DNA of 44,084 nt, taken from positions 1-44,084 of the forward strand of contig LSSK01000952.1 of assembly GCA_001969505.1 (NCBI GenBank), given 5' to 3'. The notes beneath the pieces were generated by a model. That model did no database searches. It was not told where the DNA came from and saw nothing but the letters and a program-made list of their open reading frames with translations. Shown here one piece after another: positions 21,194-30,931 of this stretch. This DNA comes from Zancudomyces culisetae. Taxonomy: Eukaryota > Kickxellomycota > Harpellomycetes > Harpellales > Legeriomycetaceae. Position 1 is the first letter of the stretch. Every line of letters starts with the position of its first letter. Made by a program: the position numbers and the translations under genes.

Positions 21194-22294
21194 CATTGGT
21201 ATTGAACAATCAATTTTGATTTATGCCGAATGTCAGCCGCGCATTTCCACACCGAACTTCCGCAGTCTCAGGGTGTTTATTTTGTACTATGTTTCCGACT
21301 AATATGTGATCACCTTACTTCAAGTGGTAACATTCTTTGAGAGGTTGTGCTAAATTCAACTCTTGAGATTATTATTATATTGCCACTAACTTTGTTAACA
21401 ACAATGGGTACAGTGGTGGCATAAAATAATATTAATTAAATGTTCAGCGCATTTGCTCAGCCCCTTACCTCACCAAAAAAAAACAAGAATTGTAATTTCA
21501 CTTCAATAATTAATTATCCAGGCTTAATTATTCATACATTGAAATGTTTCTAGAACATTGTTATGCTAATAATGCGACCCTCTCCAAATATCATAACCTA
21601 TTAGACTTTGACAAAACTTGTTCTTAAGGTTCTAGATTACTGGGGAATTAAACTAGTTAAAAGCAATTTTCTTTACATAATGCTTATAGGCGCCCTACTG
21701 GATGTACTAGGCACAAGGAATCGTATGAGTAGGGGCTAATGTGAAAAATTCGCTCAATATTGGTAAGGCTTTGTGTGCTTATCCCAGAATAGTTAATTGC
21801 TGGTGGTTTGAAATGCGTCAAGGGTCAAGCAATCCAGAAATTTGCGTATTTCTCTGTTATTCTAGTATGTATCTGGATAAATAAAACCAAAAGTCGAAAA
21901 TTTTGTAGATCACAACTACTATATAAAGCACCCACCCATTGTGGGCGTGCCAATTCTTTTTACAAGGCATATTCGCAGCATGGCGATCAAATGTACGTAT
22001 CCAGCTGTCTAGCATCATGAATATAGTCTTCGAGGCAAAACAGTTGCTCAAGTTTTAATTTTCTTGCACACAGGTATGGCATAGCCGCATTTTTGCTACT
22101 TTTAACTGTAACGTAAAAAATTTCTTTTCACTCCAGCCCTATAGAACAAAACCACTATACGGTCATCAAAAAAAAAAGCAGTATACTTAACTTCCAGGAG
22201 CCAAGTGATCATTTCTCACTTCTAAGGGGCCAATAGTGTACATATTTAATGCGTATTGCTAAAGTGACTTATGGCTAGGTCTAGTATGTGGTAG

Positions 22295-22303
22295 TATAAA
22301 AAG
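22295..22303 (+). promoter_or_regulatory. TATA-box candidate
   Basis: TATAAAAAG lies 80-88 bp upstream of the start codon of the small signal-peptide protein. It is the best core-promoter match in the window for position and sequence. In an A/T-rich genome such matches also occur by chance. Confidence 0.45.
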
Positions 22304-22382
22304 AACTTGCTCCTACAATAATTGTAAGAAAAATAAAATTTTAACTTTGTTGAACTAAAAAGACTTTAGAAAAAAAGGCAAA

Positions 22383-22787
22383 ATGTATAGATTGGCCTTG
22401 GTAACAGCGATACCATTTTTGACGCTTTGTAAGTCAGTGCTGGGAGATTGCGCAGGAAAGAAATTTATAGGATACTTGGGAACGAACCCCAAAAACAAGA
22501 GTGTTGTCTTTCTACACATGGAGCAGGATGGCAGAGTTGTAGCTAACCGATGGATTCCTATGAGAAAGGCTGACCGCATTTGCAAAGGTGAAAACTGTCA
22601 CTTCTACGCCCCATTTGGCGACCAGGCCATAATATTTTCAAAAAACAACTACTTCCTCGTTTGTGATAACAACGCATCGAGAACGTACAAGTATAAGCAC
22701 AAATACGATAGTGGATGCGCAGGAAAGCCTGTTACTGATTGTAAATTTAGTTCCAGGTTTATCGGGACATTCAAAAATGAACTGTAA
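22383..22787 (+). CDS. Small cysteine-rich protein with signal peptide and KNEL C-terminus
   Basis: A single-exon frame of 134 residues, not recognised as any known family. Residues 1-21 form a classic signal peptide: MYRLA, then a hydrophobic core (LVTAIPFLTLC), with likely cleavage after VLG before Asp22. The mature part of about 113 residues is basic and has six cysteines (23, 67, 72, 94, 112, 120), enough for three disulfides. A CAGK tetrapeptide occurs near both ends (23-26 and 112-115), suggesting a folded unit closed by its termini. There is one possible N-glycosylation site (NAS, 97-99). The last four residues are KNEL, which resembles K/HDEL-type ER retrieval signals, so the protein may be secreted or kept in the ER. 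It stands alone in a gene-poor stretch with a TATA-box candidate 80 bp upstream. A secreted effector or surface protein is possible, but function cannot be assigned. Confidence 0.75.
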   Translation: MYRLALVTAIPFLTLCKSVLGDCAGKKFIGYLGTNPKNKSVVFLHMEQDGRVVANRWIPMRKADRICKGENCHFYAPFGDQAIIFSKNNYFLVCDNNASRTYKYKHKYDSGCAGKPVTDCKFSSRFIGTFKNEL

Positions 22788-23589
22788 AACAAAAAAGGGA
22801 GCAAGCACCCTAAGTACAACTTCACCGCTATTTGAGTATCGCTACACTTGCAATGTAGCTATTATTATTATCGTTATAGGAGTTTGCAATAGTGAGTGTA
22901 TGTCAAGCTTAACTAGGTTAATTTCTCTTCAAATTTTCAATTGTATAGAGTATGCGTCGTGAGCAGAGTTTAACAAACGTTTCCTAGTTCATTAAATTTA
23001 GCCAATAAATAAATAAAGTATTTATACCAAGATATATTAAAGGTAAAATTCAAATAGCTGAGGTTTCAAAGTGTATCCTACAAAACCAAAAATGAGATAC
23101 TTGAGTAATCAGTAACTGCTTTGAAAAAATAAAATAAAGAGAAAAAAAAATACGGATAAGATGCTTATTTTGGTTTACGCTTAACATTGCATCATAAACA
23201 GGATAAATTCTCTTGCATTAGGATGTACAAACGTGCTTTGTTGCCAAGAAACAACTATTTCGCAGCAGATCAGTAAATATGAGCTTTGTAGGGCATGCTA
23301 ATAAGCAACCAACGGAGTGGTGATATGAATTTTTTTGACTTTGGCAACGTCTCTGAATCAAATAAGGAGGGATGGTAATAGTAGTGGCGACAGTGATTAA
23401 TCTAAAACAAAGCTGATAAAAGTCACATTGTAAAAATAATTAAAGGATTCTAAATACTGAACAGATCGAGAGGGTTGTATGTCTGGTAGAGAAATATCAA
23501 CCAAGATAAACAACAAAAAAACTACTATGTGTTATGGTTACATTGAAAAGCTACCTCAGAAAATAAAAATAAAAGATAAAAAGCCGGCA
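22788..23589. other. Spacer between two converging genes
   Basis: 800 bp between the small secreted-protein gene and OPA3. It is A/T-rich and no gene is supported on either strand. Confidence 0.5.
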
Positions 23590-24560
23590 CTACGTATCAC
23601 TTTCTGTCTTTACATTTTCAATATTATTCTGAGAATGTAGAGAGTCTAGTTTCAGTAATACAGTTTCCTTCCAAATATCAATTTCCTGCAATTTTTCTTC
23701 AATCCCTGTAAGACGATCTTCAAGCTTTTGCTTTTCTTTTTTACTCGCTGATTTGGACCTAGTTAACATTCAAAAGTTATTATCACTCGCTCATTCCATG
23801 CATTATTGTAGTATCGTTCAAAATAATTAAACAAGGGGTTGTTGTACAAGGTTTACCTCAGAGTTTCGCCTAAAATAAGTAGTACTGCTACCCCAAATAC
23901 AAATGCTTCCCCAATAAAATCTACAGCAACATTTATGGCCCTAATATAAATTATTAACAAAACAGGTTTTTACCCATCAACGAGTTGGAGCACGTATAGT
24001 AAAGTGTAGTGCTGAAACGCTAGTGGAATTAAAAAAATAGATAGTTTGGTTGAAGTGTTTTACTTTTGATCGTTATATGGTCTAACGGACTCTGGTTTTT
24101 GGTTCAATACGTTTATTCTCCATTTAGTTTGAAGTCTGTGGCTAACCTAGAAGTAGGTAGTATAAAAATTAATCAATGAGAGGTATATTCAAAGTTGGTG
24201 CACTTAAAAAGGGCCAGAGGAGAACTGCTTATTACCTGGGCACCATTGATAATAGCCCTTCTGAAGGTTTGATTAGTTTTCGCAAATTCCTTTAGCCTAG
24301 CAGCAACTATTTATCGAAGAAGACGTTAATAAAATCTATTAATTGATCATACGCCTCCCCCCCTCTTCCTTCTTCTCTCTCCCCTTTCCGCGAAATAGAG
24401 ATGGTTTAGTAATTGAACGCGACGCATACAAAACCTAGCTATAAATATCAACATCATTTCTTCAAGACAAAAACAAACAGTAATACATATAAATGAAAAT
24501 TGACTAACCTGGCTTGGCAAGAGTTTTTACCATCAACGAACCGATTTTAATGGAACTCAT
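23590..24560 (-). CDS. OPA3: OPA3-like mitochondrial protein, five short exons
   Basis: Exons in coding order: 24509-24560, 24236-24306, 24064-24146, 23857-23940 and 23590-23758 (introns 202, 89, 123 and 98 nt). All junctions are GT...AG and in frame, giving 152 residues. The start SSIKIGSLMVKTLAKPVAARLKE is the hallmark N-terminus of OPA3 (basic, with K-I-G-S-L and K-T-L-A-K-P). AIINGAQVSHRLQTKWRINVL matches the family's G-Q-x-x-H-R segment. The block KAINVAVDFIGEAFVFGVAVLLILGE is the conserved hydrophobic stretch with GEAFVF. A charged coiled-coil tail (KKEKQKLEDRLTGIEEKLQEI) ends the protein, as in homologues. OPA3 acts at mitochondrial membranes in morphology and lipid metabolism; human mutations cause optic atrophy with 3-methylglutaconic aciduria. 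No exon exceeds 60 codons, so simple reading-frame scans miss this gene. Confidence 0.93.
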
Positions 24561-24699
24561 TCCTGAACATTATAAATGTAGTGCTTACTTGGGCGAGTTC
24601 GGGAAATGTAGTCTGTGTTTGAGTGTTATTCAGACTTTGACTGTGCAAAATAAATATCTATAAATGTAAAAAGTTGAGGTGTGCAATTTTGCTGATATA

Positions 24700-25310
24700 A
24701 TGCATATAGCCCAATTTTTCTGTTTTTTGAATTTCAGAATTGAGGCCAAGAAAAACATAAGAAACCTTATTTTCAATGTTTTTTTACTTGTCTTTTTGCT
24801 TTGGCTATTTTTTTTTTGCGCATTGCAATCACTCGATTATTCAACTGATTGGGTAAATACTGTAGGATTCAGCTTGTTTCAGATCTTTGAAATACGGGAA
24901 AACGATAGAGTAAACACAGAAAAATGTGTATGCGACTAGTCCACCGATTACGAGGTAGGAGATCTAAACAAGCAACTGCCCGAAGCATTTCTATTTTTTT
25001 CTTGTAACAAATATTTAATTATTTTTATGGTCACAGATATGCATCTTACAGAGATTGTCTCATCATTTTGTTGGCGAAATGGCGAATAACGGGCTCTAAG
25101 GCGGCAACTTCAGAAGTCGGAAAAGAATATCCAATAAAAATACGATTAAGTTGGTTACATATTCTGGGGAAAGTTGATTATTCGTGGTAAACTAAAAATC
25201 AGCAACAAATGAAGTAATATCAAAGGTAAACTCAGCGCAGGCTTGAAGTGTTACAATACCAGTTGAAAAAAAAATTATTTAATTTATTGCTGCTTTTATG
25301 CTCAAAATAA
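24700..25310 (+). CDS. Tentative four-exon small membrane protein, unknown function
   Basis: Low-confidence model. Exons 24700-24852, 24920-24954, 25037-25186 and 25241-25310 join in frame (gaps of 67, 82 and 54 nt, all GT...AG) to 135 residues. Residues about 20-43 form a strong membrane segment (NLIFNVFLLVFLLWLFFF). A polar region follows with SPPITR, YASYRDCLIILLAKWRI and KVDYSWLEVLQYQLKKK. Without the last intron the frame stops after DYSW (113 residues). The first exon alone is open to 24939 with a different C-terminus. The gene would be divergent from OPA3 (140 bp) and end 100 bp before the F-box/ankyrin gene. No homologue is recognised and the reading may be fortuitous. Confidence 0.28.
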
Positions 25311-25410
25311 CAGTATATTTTCTTGTGCGATCTACCAACGTTTACCACAGCTTACAAAGAAAGAGGTATAGAAGCTATAGAAAAGAAGTTTATGAAAAAG
25401 GCAGCACAAG

Positions 25411-28400
25411 ATGAGCGCGGAAAAGACAAAAGATTCAGGCATTTTTAACAGGCTTCCTGCCCACATTTTGTCAGACATCTTTGTGCTTGCACAAAATCCT
25501 AGAGCAGCGATATTGAATAAAAACATGTATTATTCTTCGCAGGATGTGCACACGATTAGTGATTTTGTACTTTTGAATGCCAAAAATAATAAGAAGAGAG
25601 ATTTCTATTCAAACTTGAGGTCAGTATTCTACCACTATGCAAAACTAGCCCTGAGAGAGTCAGTTGGAATACTACTATTGCGGAAAATCAAAAAAGTCAA
25701 ATACGAAGCTGCATTGGAGATGGCACTTCGATATGGATGGGATAATGTAGCATTGAAATTGTTCCAAATGTATATTGTAGTTGAAACGGATACTTTAGAA
25801 ATCATACATAAAGATACTGCATTTATAAATGAGAATGAAAACCTAGACGTGGATATTAATGACCTGCTTACGCAGAAGGACGAGGAATACAGGTTCTTGA
25901 TCGATATAGTGGCTTCAGACAACTTTTGTGTCAGACCCCTTGTAGCTATGAGCAAAGCCTGGTATATTATGGTAGACTGCCTCTCGGATCGTAGATATAA
26001 AATGGCACTTGAGGGGTTAGTGTACATATCACAGCATCCGGTTAACCTTCCTATAGCTATATTCGAGGGATATAATGACGGAATAGTGCTCTCCAACAAC
26101 AAGGCTGTGATTTATTATTTTCTTTTAGGTGCCGATGTGGTTTGTATCGCACATAACTTCGAACTACTAAAAAAGATGTTGAGTGTTTCTTTTGCTGCAA
26201 ATGTGACTCTGGGTGAGATAGGCATGTTTATCAATAGGCTAAAGCACTCTAGCATATGGGAATATGTCAAGTTTATTGAAGAATATGAGTATGAGAACTA
26301 TCTGAACCAAATAACGTTCAGTTCATGTGTATTTTATTCAATCAAATACAAGAGAAGGCAGTTCATCAAACATCTTATTGGCAATGATACGAATGAAATT
26401 GATAAACAACTAGCTTTTGATATGTCCGTACATTTTGGAAAATGTAAAATAGCAACGGAGCTTCTGGCTTTTGTCGAACCCAATTATGATAACATAAACA
26501 AGTTGGTAACAGTAGCGTATGAAAGAAATAATATTGAGCTAGTTAAGGAATTACTCAAAAATGAAAACTATACTGAAAATGATATTCACCAACATGCATT
26601 GCGGACAGCATGTAAAAACGGTGCTTTTGAAACAGCCCAAACGATTATCAACAGATATCCGAAAACTGTTGGAATGGTTACCTTGTTGGACGCTATTTAC
26701 TCTGGAAAGATCGAGTTGGTAAGGCTACTGATTAACCTAGGGTTAAATATTTCAGGGCCAGAGTTTAGGGGCATCAAAATCGCATGTAGCCAAAAAAATA
26801 TCGAAATGGTACGGTTTCTAATTAAAGCGGGAGCGTTATTTAGGAAAGAAGAAAACAATGGCATTCCCGAGGTCTGTACGTCAAACAACGGAGAGATACT
26901 AGATATTCTCCTATCTGATAAGTATAATATCGAAAAAAATGGCAATAAAAACCGGTTGCCCCTAAAAAGCGTAAGAAATTTACGTTTTGAAAAGGTCTTA
27001 GAGTTTCTTATTATTTATGGCCTAGATTTTGACAGATATTACTACGAAATGGTTATGGCGCGTTTTGCTTTAAAAGATATCAAAGGCATTGAAAAGCTGC
27101 TAAGTCAAATCGAGCTGAGCTCTGATAGAGCCACAAACAGAAATATGCTAAAATGTAAGAGCAGAATTCTAGAGATTGTTGGGCATGTGATTAAAAATGA
27201 CTCTAAGGGTCTTTCTGTAAATAAAAAAGGAGTGGAGCACGACTTTCATTCACAAGTCACCGAAAACATGAATAGTCTTAAAGGGAAACACCAGAAGCAT
27301 CAATTTCAGGAATTCAATACGACTACTAGTGTGGAGGGTGGTCCTATGAATGAAAGGTTTTCAAACGACCAGACAGCAAAAGATATTTTGGATGACGAAC
27401 ACTTTCAAGCGATAAAGGCAAAACTACTGGACAGGGATTTTGATCTTCTTAAGCTTTTGATAGAAAACGGAGCACCAATAAATTCGCATTACTTTTTAGT
27501 ATTAAGAACTGCATTTAGAGCTGGGAGTATAAAGTGGATAGATTATTTTATAAGCAAAGGTGCGAGGCTAGGCACAGAGGGATACAACGGTGTAAGCGAA
27601 GCTTGTGAATCTGGCGAAGTTGCCGTTTTGAGATATCTCTTAAAGCGTGGGGCAATAGTCGATGGCGAGTCACAATTCAATGGTATTAAAATAGCATGTA
27701 AGCTCGGTAATCTGCAAATGGTAAAGCTACTGGTAGAAAAGAAGGCAGATTTGAGCGACCCGCGATATAACGGAATTAAGGAGGCGTGTGAATCAAATAG
27801 CTTACAGATACTAAAATATTTACTGGACAAAAAGGCAATAGTGGGAGATTTGCATCACAGTGGGCTGGATAAAGCTTGTCTAACAGGGAATATTGAGTTG
27901 GTCAAGATGCTGATTAAACACAAAGTTGATTTACACTCTCCCAAAAATAACGGGATTAAAGAAGCGTGCAAGGCAAACAGCCTTGAGATAGTAAAGTTGC
28001 TGGTAAAGTCGGGCGCAAAGCCAGAGGATGTCGAGTATAATGGCATTTGTGAAGCATGCGAGAACAACAACTTTGAGCTAGTCAACTTCTTGATTAAAGA
28101 TGGAGGAGCTACCGTTGATGACAATTTTTTTTGTGGTGTAAAAGAGGCAGCAAAAGTGGGTAATGTAAACCTGATCCGACTACTTTTGAGTAGTGGTGCC
28201 CAGATCAATCGAGATTATAATAATGGCGTAATAGAGGCAAGCGCAAACGGCGATCTGAAATTGCTACAGTTTTTATTTGACAACGGAGCGAAATTAAACA
28301 GAGGCGAGTACAGTGGAGTAGTTCAAGCATGCAAAAAAAACAGCATTCCTGTGTTGGAGTTTTTGCTCAATAAAAATCCCAATTTGGTGCTGAACTCATC

Positions 28401-28689
28401 ATATGGAATCAGAGAGGCGTTTAACAACAGCAATGTAGAAATGATGAAGATACTAATTAGATATGGGGCTAACGTCAATTCGTACAGCGGATTGCCTCTC
28501 AAGTTTGCGTATAAGAAAAATGATGTTGATTTTGTGCGTTTTCTTTTACCGTTTGATCCAGTATGCTCCAAAAACTTTCTTAAGAAACTGAAAAAAATAG
28601 CTGTTGGTAACAACAAAACTAAAGGCGATCCCAACAACAAGCGGTTCTCAATATCCAAATATCTTTTGGAGCATTTAAAAGGCTTGTGA
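25411..28689 (+). CDS. F-box and ankyrin-repeat protein
   Basis: An intronless frame of 1092 residues. Residues about 13-45 (FNRLPAHILSDIFVLAQNP...LNKNMY) have the LPxxIL-xxIF pattern of an F-box-like motif. The middle (about 90-560) contains irregular ankyrin-like helix pairs such as NNIELVKELLKNE and GKIELVRLLINLGLNI. Residues about 590-675 are a polar linker without repeats. From about 690 to 1060 there are about twelve tandem units of close to 30 residues with the pattern NG[IV]xEAC...LEIVKLLLxxGA. The usual TPLHxA loop of ankyrin repeats is replaced by NGIxEAC. F-box proteins bind Skp1 and deliver substrates to SCF ubiquitin ligases, and ankyrin arrays bind proteins; such a role here is inferred. 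The gene sits in a gene-poor stretch, consistent with an accessory family. Its 3' end converges on the unknown membrane-protein gene. Confidence 0.85.
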   Translation: MSAEKTKDSGIFNRLPAHILSDIFVLAQNPRAAILNKNMYYSSQDVHTISDFVLLNAKNNKKRDFYSNLRSVFYHYAKLALRESVGILLLRKIKKVKYEAALEMALRYGWDNVALKLFQMYIVVETDTLEIIHKDTAFINENENLDVDINDLLTQKDEEYRFLIDIVASDNFCVRPLVAMSKAWYIMVDCLSDRRYKMALEGLVYISQHPVNLPIAIFEGYNDGIVLSNNKAVIYYFLLGADVVCIAHNFELLKKMLSVSFAANVTLGEIGMFINRLKHSSIWEYVKFIEEYEYENYLNQITFSSCVFYSIKYKRRQFIKHLIGNDTNEIDKQLAFDMSVHFGKCKIATELLAFVEPNYDNINKLVTVAYERNNIELVKELLKNENYTENDIHQHALRTACKNGAFETAQTIINRYPKTVGMVTLLDAIYSGKIELVRLLINLGLNISGPEFRGIKIACSQKNIEMVRFLIKAGALFRKEENNGIPEVCTSNNGEILDILLSDKYNIEKNGNKNRLPLKSVRNLRFEKVLEFLIIYGLDFDRYYYEMVMARFALKDIKGIEKLLSQIELSSDRATNRNMLKCKSRILEIVGHVIKNDSKGLSVNKKGVEHDFHSQVTENMNSLKGKHQKHQFQEFNTTTSVEGGPMNERFSNDQTAKDILDDEHFQAIKAKLLDRDFDLLKLLIENGAPINSHYFLVLRTAFRAGSIKWIDYFISKGARLGTEGYNGVSEACESGEVAVLRYLLKRGAIVDGESQFNGIKIACKLGNLQMVKLLVEKKADLSDPRYNGIKEACESNSLQILKYLLDKKAIVGDLHHSGLDKACLTGNIELVKMLIKHKVDLHSPKNNGIKEACKANSLEIVKLLVKSGAKPEDVEYNGICEACENNNFELVNFLIKDGGATVDDNFFCGVKEAAKVGNVNLIRLLLSSGAQINRDYNNGVIEASANGDLKLLQFLFDNGAKLNRGEYSGVVQACKKNSIPVLEFLLNKNPNLVLNSSYGIREAFNNSNVEMMKILIRYGANVNSYSGLPLKFAYKKNDVDFVRFLLPFDPVCSKNFLKKLKKIAVGNNKTKGDPNNKRFSISKYLLEHLKGL

Positions 28690-29060
28690 GTAATAATTGG
28701 ATTGGAAGTGAGGGGGCAAGAGAGAGAGAAAGGGAGAGATGAAATGAGGTGAGGGTTGTGACCAGTTTGTTTGTGCGAGTATACAGTTTTTTTATCAGAC
28801 ATTTGGTATGTAGAATTGAATTGAAGGGTGCAGTTTGGAAGATCACAGGAAGTAATTGCGGTAGCGCATTTTTCAGGTAGTAAATCCAAACCAAGGCTTG
28901 AAATGACATCCATGGATGTCAGATATAAAGCACATGGTCCAAACACTAAACACGTTTTACATCGTTTGAGTGAATTGGTAAATCTATATATTTCTCCGGG
29001 CAGAGCGAGTCCTTGACCATTTAATGCTTTTAAGTTTATTATTACTGAGTTATTGGTATA
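28690..29060. other. Convergent 3' spacer
   Basis: 371 bp between converging stop codons. A purine-rich run (28709-28760, AGAGAG-type) follows the F-box/ankyrin stop. A 62-codon plus-strand frame at 28828-29016 has no recognisable features. Confidence 0.5.
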
Positions 29061-29907
29061 TTACAGTTTAATTTTAAACGGGTCAATCACCCAAAACATA
29101 GAAACAAAAAATATGCTAATAAACGCAGGTCTCAAGTCCATAATTAATGCCAGAAACATCCACAGTGTGATCAACCCAGGTGCACGTTTCATTACTCCAA
29201 GTCTTGGTGCGTGGAGGTTTAGGTGTACAAAGTAGCATCCAAAGAAGGTTGATATGGATACTATTAGCAATCTCGCTATCTTGTACTCCTTGAACTTCAA
29301 CACAAAGAATGTAAAGACTATGAATGCTATACAATACCAAGAATATGTTTTTAGTGTTACTAGGTTGCAGTATGTTTAGGTTGGGATATACTCCAAAAGT
29401 AGCATTATTCTGCGCTACTGTTTTTTTTGAGGGGCCTGTATAGATGGTTCAAGAAATAAAAATAGACATAGTAGTATCGAAAATATATATATTTACAGTG
29501 AACTACTTACATGGAATAGCCTTGAGCGCCGAAATGCAAATTTCCCTGAAATCGTTGTCTATTCCGTACTGTTGGTTAACAAGTGAGGTAAATATACCGA
29601 AAAACAGAGACAAGCAAAGCGAGAACATTACAGAATGTAAAACCAGTAGCGCGTTTTCTTGGAAGGATTCATTTTCACTGTTCGTTCCCACACCACTCTC
29701 GTCTTCATCTGTATATTTCCTGTCAGGAATCAGGTCCACAAGATACTGTGGCTTTCCATCTTTATCTAATCGCGGACCTCTTCTGGTAAACTCTGGATCA
29801 TCCTGTGGTATTAATCGTGGTAGACTTGCCGTGAACACAGAAGTTTCCGGACCTTCGGGTTGATTGCCAGCCGTTTTGGTTGAGGCGTTTTTTGATTTCT
29901 TTGTCAT
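29061..29907 (-). CDS. Multi-pass membrane protein of uncharacterised fungal family (DUF7719-like)
   Basis: Two exons, 29511-29907 and 29061-29359, join across a 151-nt intron (GTAAGT...CCTAG) to give 231 residues. The first 80 are polar, with IPQDDPEFTRRGPRLDKDGKP. Five or so hydrophobic segments follow: LLVLHSVMFSLCLSLFFGIF, TYSWYCIAFIVFTFFVL, ARLLIVSISTFFGCYFVHL, LITLWMFLALIMDLRPAF and FISIFFVSMFWVI. The segment LGVMKRAPGLITLWMFLALIMDL matches, from memory, the V-M-K-x-A-P-x-L-x-x-L-W pattern of uncharacterised fungal membrane proteins labelled DUF7719. NQQYG after the first TM also fits that family. The start is the first ATG (MTKKSKNAS). Function is unknown; a localisation to ER or another internal membrane is only a guess. 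Confidence 0.82.
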
Positions 29908-30931
29908 TCTGAACAAACAATATGGACAACTACGCTGAATTTACTATGCACTGAAATGTGGGTAATGTCAGAAAAAGTACTATACGGCAAAAAAGTATAA
30001 AAGAAAAATTCTTTCACTCTTAGAGCATAGTATGCCTTGGTCGATTCAAGTATAAGAATATAAAAGACATATAAACGAACTTTGCACCACTTTGCTATTT
30101 ATATACGGGCTTGCTCTCATTTGCCTTTCAAATGTGTTTGATTTTTTTTAGCCTTTGTTTTCAAATGCTACAGAGTCATGGCAATTATTCAAGCCAATCT
30201 TGAGGCAATTTAACCATTTTTATTCGCCAGCAGGCTGATTATGTCTTTATATGTATTTTTGTTTTCACTGAAAAAGTCAAGGTGGAATTGATGGTGGAGG
30301 ATTGTACAATTAAACATGCCTGCCATAAACCGACACATTGTTATTGTGAGTAGGGTTATTATGAGATGGTTTCGGGTATTAAAAAGTCAAAAAATATAAA
30401 AACAAAAAAGACAGAGGGTGTGTGTATGCCAAGGAAAGGGAGGAACAAAGAATAAAAAAGTATAACATTTACTACCTTGTATATTTGTAAAACTAAAAAA
30501 AAAACAGATATAATTTATGCTAATATTTTTGATCGTTCTCGCTCCAAAACATAGAGGACATGAAAGAGTAAGTGGTGATAGAACTTGGTCAAGTATGTAT
30601 AAGTATACATTCAATTTTGGATGAAGTAGATGTATCCCTTGTTGCTCTTTTAGTTAAACAAAAACAGCAAATCTCAAGCTAGTGGTTATTAATTCTACTT
30701 TTTTTCTTGAACTTTATATTTCTGGAAACAAAGCCTATTATTGCAACACAGACAGATCGAATAGAAAAAATTTTTGTCTGCATTTTTTTTCGCAATTATA
30801 AGAAAATTGATTGAATAACTGTAGTTACAACTATAAAATATTTTATTATTATTTTTTGCTAGTTAGCGAAATACACAGTAAAGTACAGTACATTCAGTGT
30901 TCTATTTATCTATAGAATCTGCTAAATCAAG
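29908..30931. other. Divergent promoter region, membrane protein and MAK11
   Basis: A 1 kb A/T-rich spacer between divergent genes. Small open frames exist: a 27-codon one at 30316 beginning MPAINRHIVIV, with a GTGAGT donor-like site, and a 35-codon one near 30519 containing HERVSGDRTWSS. Neither can be supported as a gene. The last 100 bp carry an A/T-rich stretch typical of promoters here. Confidence 0.45.

Larger units (their letters stand above)
20815..22382. other. Gene-poor spacer between ATP3 and the small secreted-protein gene
   Basis: 1.57 kb without a supported gene. It includes a purine-rich stretch (20950-21030), a pure AT dinucleotide array (21167-21193) and a TATA-box candidate near 22295. 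Short open frames on both strands have no protein-like features. Confidence 0.5.

Noticed and set aside
20894-21196. 100-codon minus-strand frame starting in the AT array
   Set aside because: The N-terminus is a translated AT repeat (YIYIYI) and the rest is Phe/Ser/Leu from purine-rich DNA on the other strand.
25040-25167. Minus-strand 40-codon frame with SFPTSEVAALEPVIRHF after a CCCCAG acceptor-like site
   Set aside because: It is antisense to the third piece of the tentative plus-strand gene, and no upstream minus-strand exon fits in the 240 bp before the F-box/ankyrin start.
30316-30625. Two tiny plus-strand frames (MPAINRHIVIV... and one with HERVSGDRTW)
   Set aside because: At 27 and 35 codons they do not join in phase, and no small-protein family matches.
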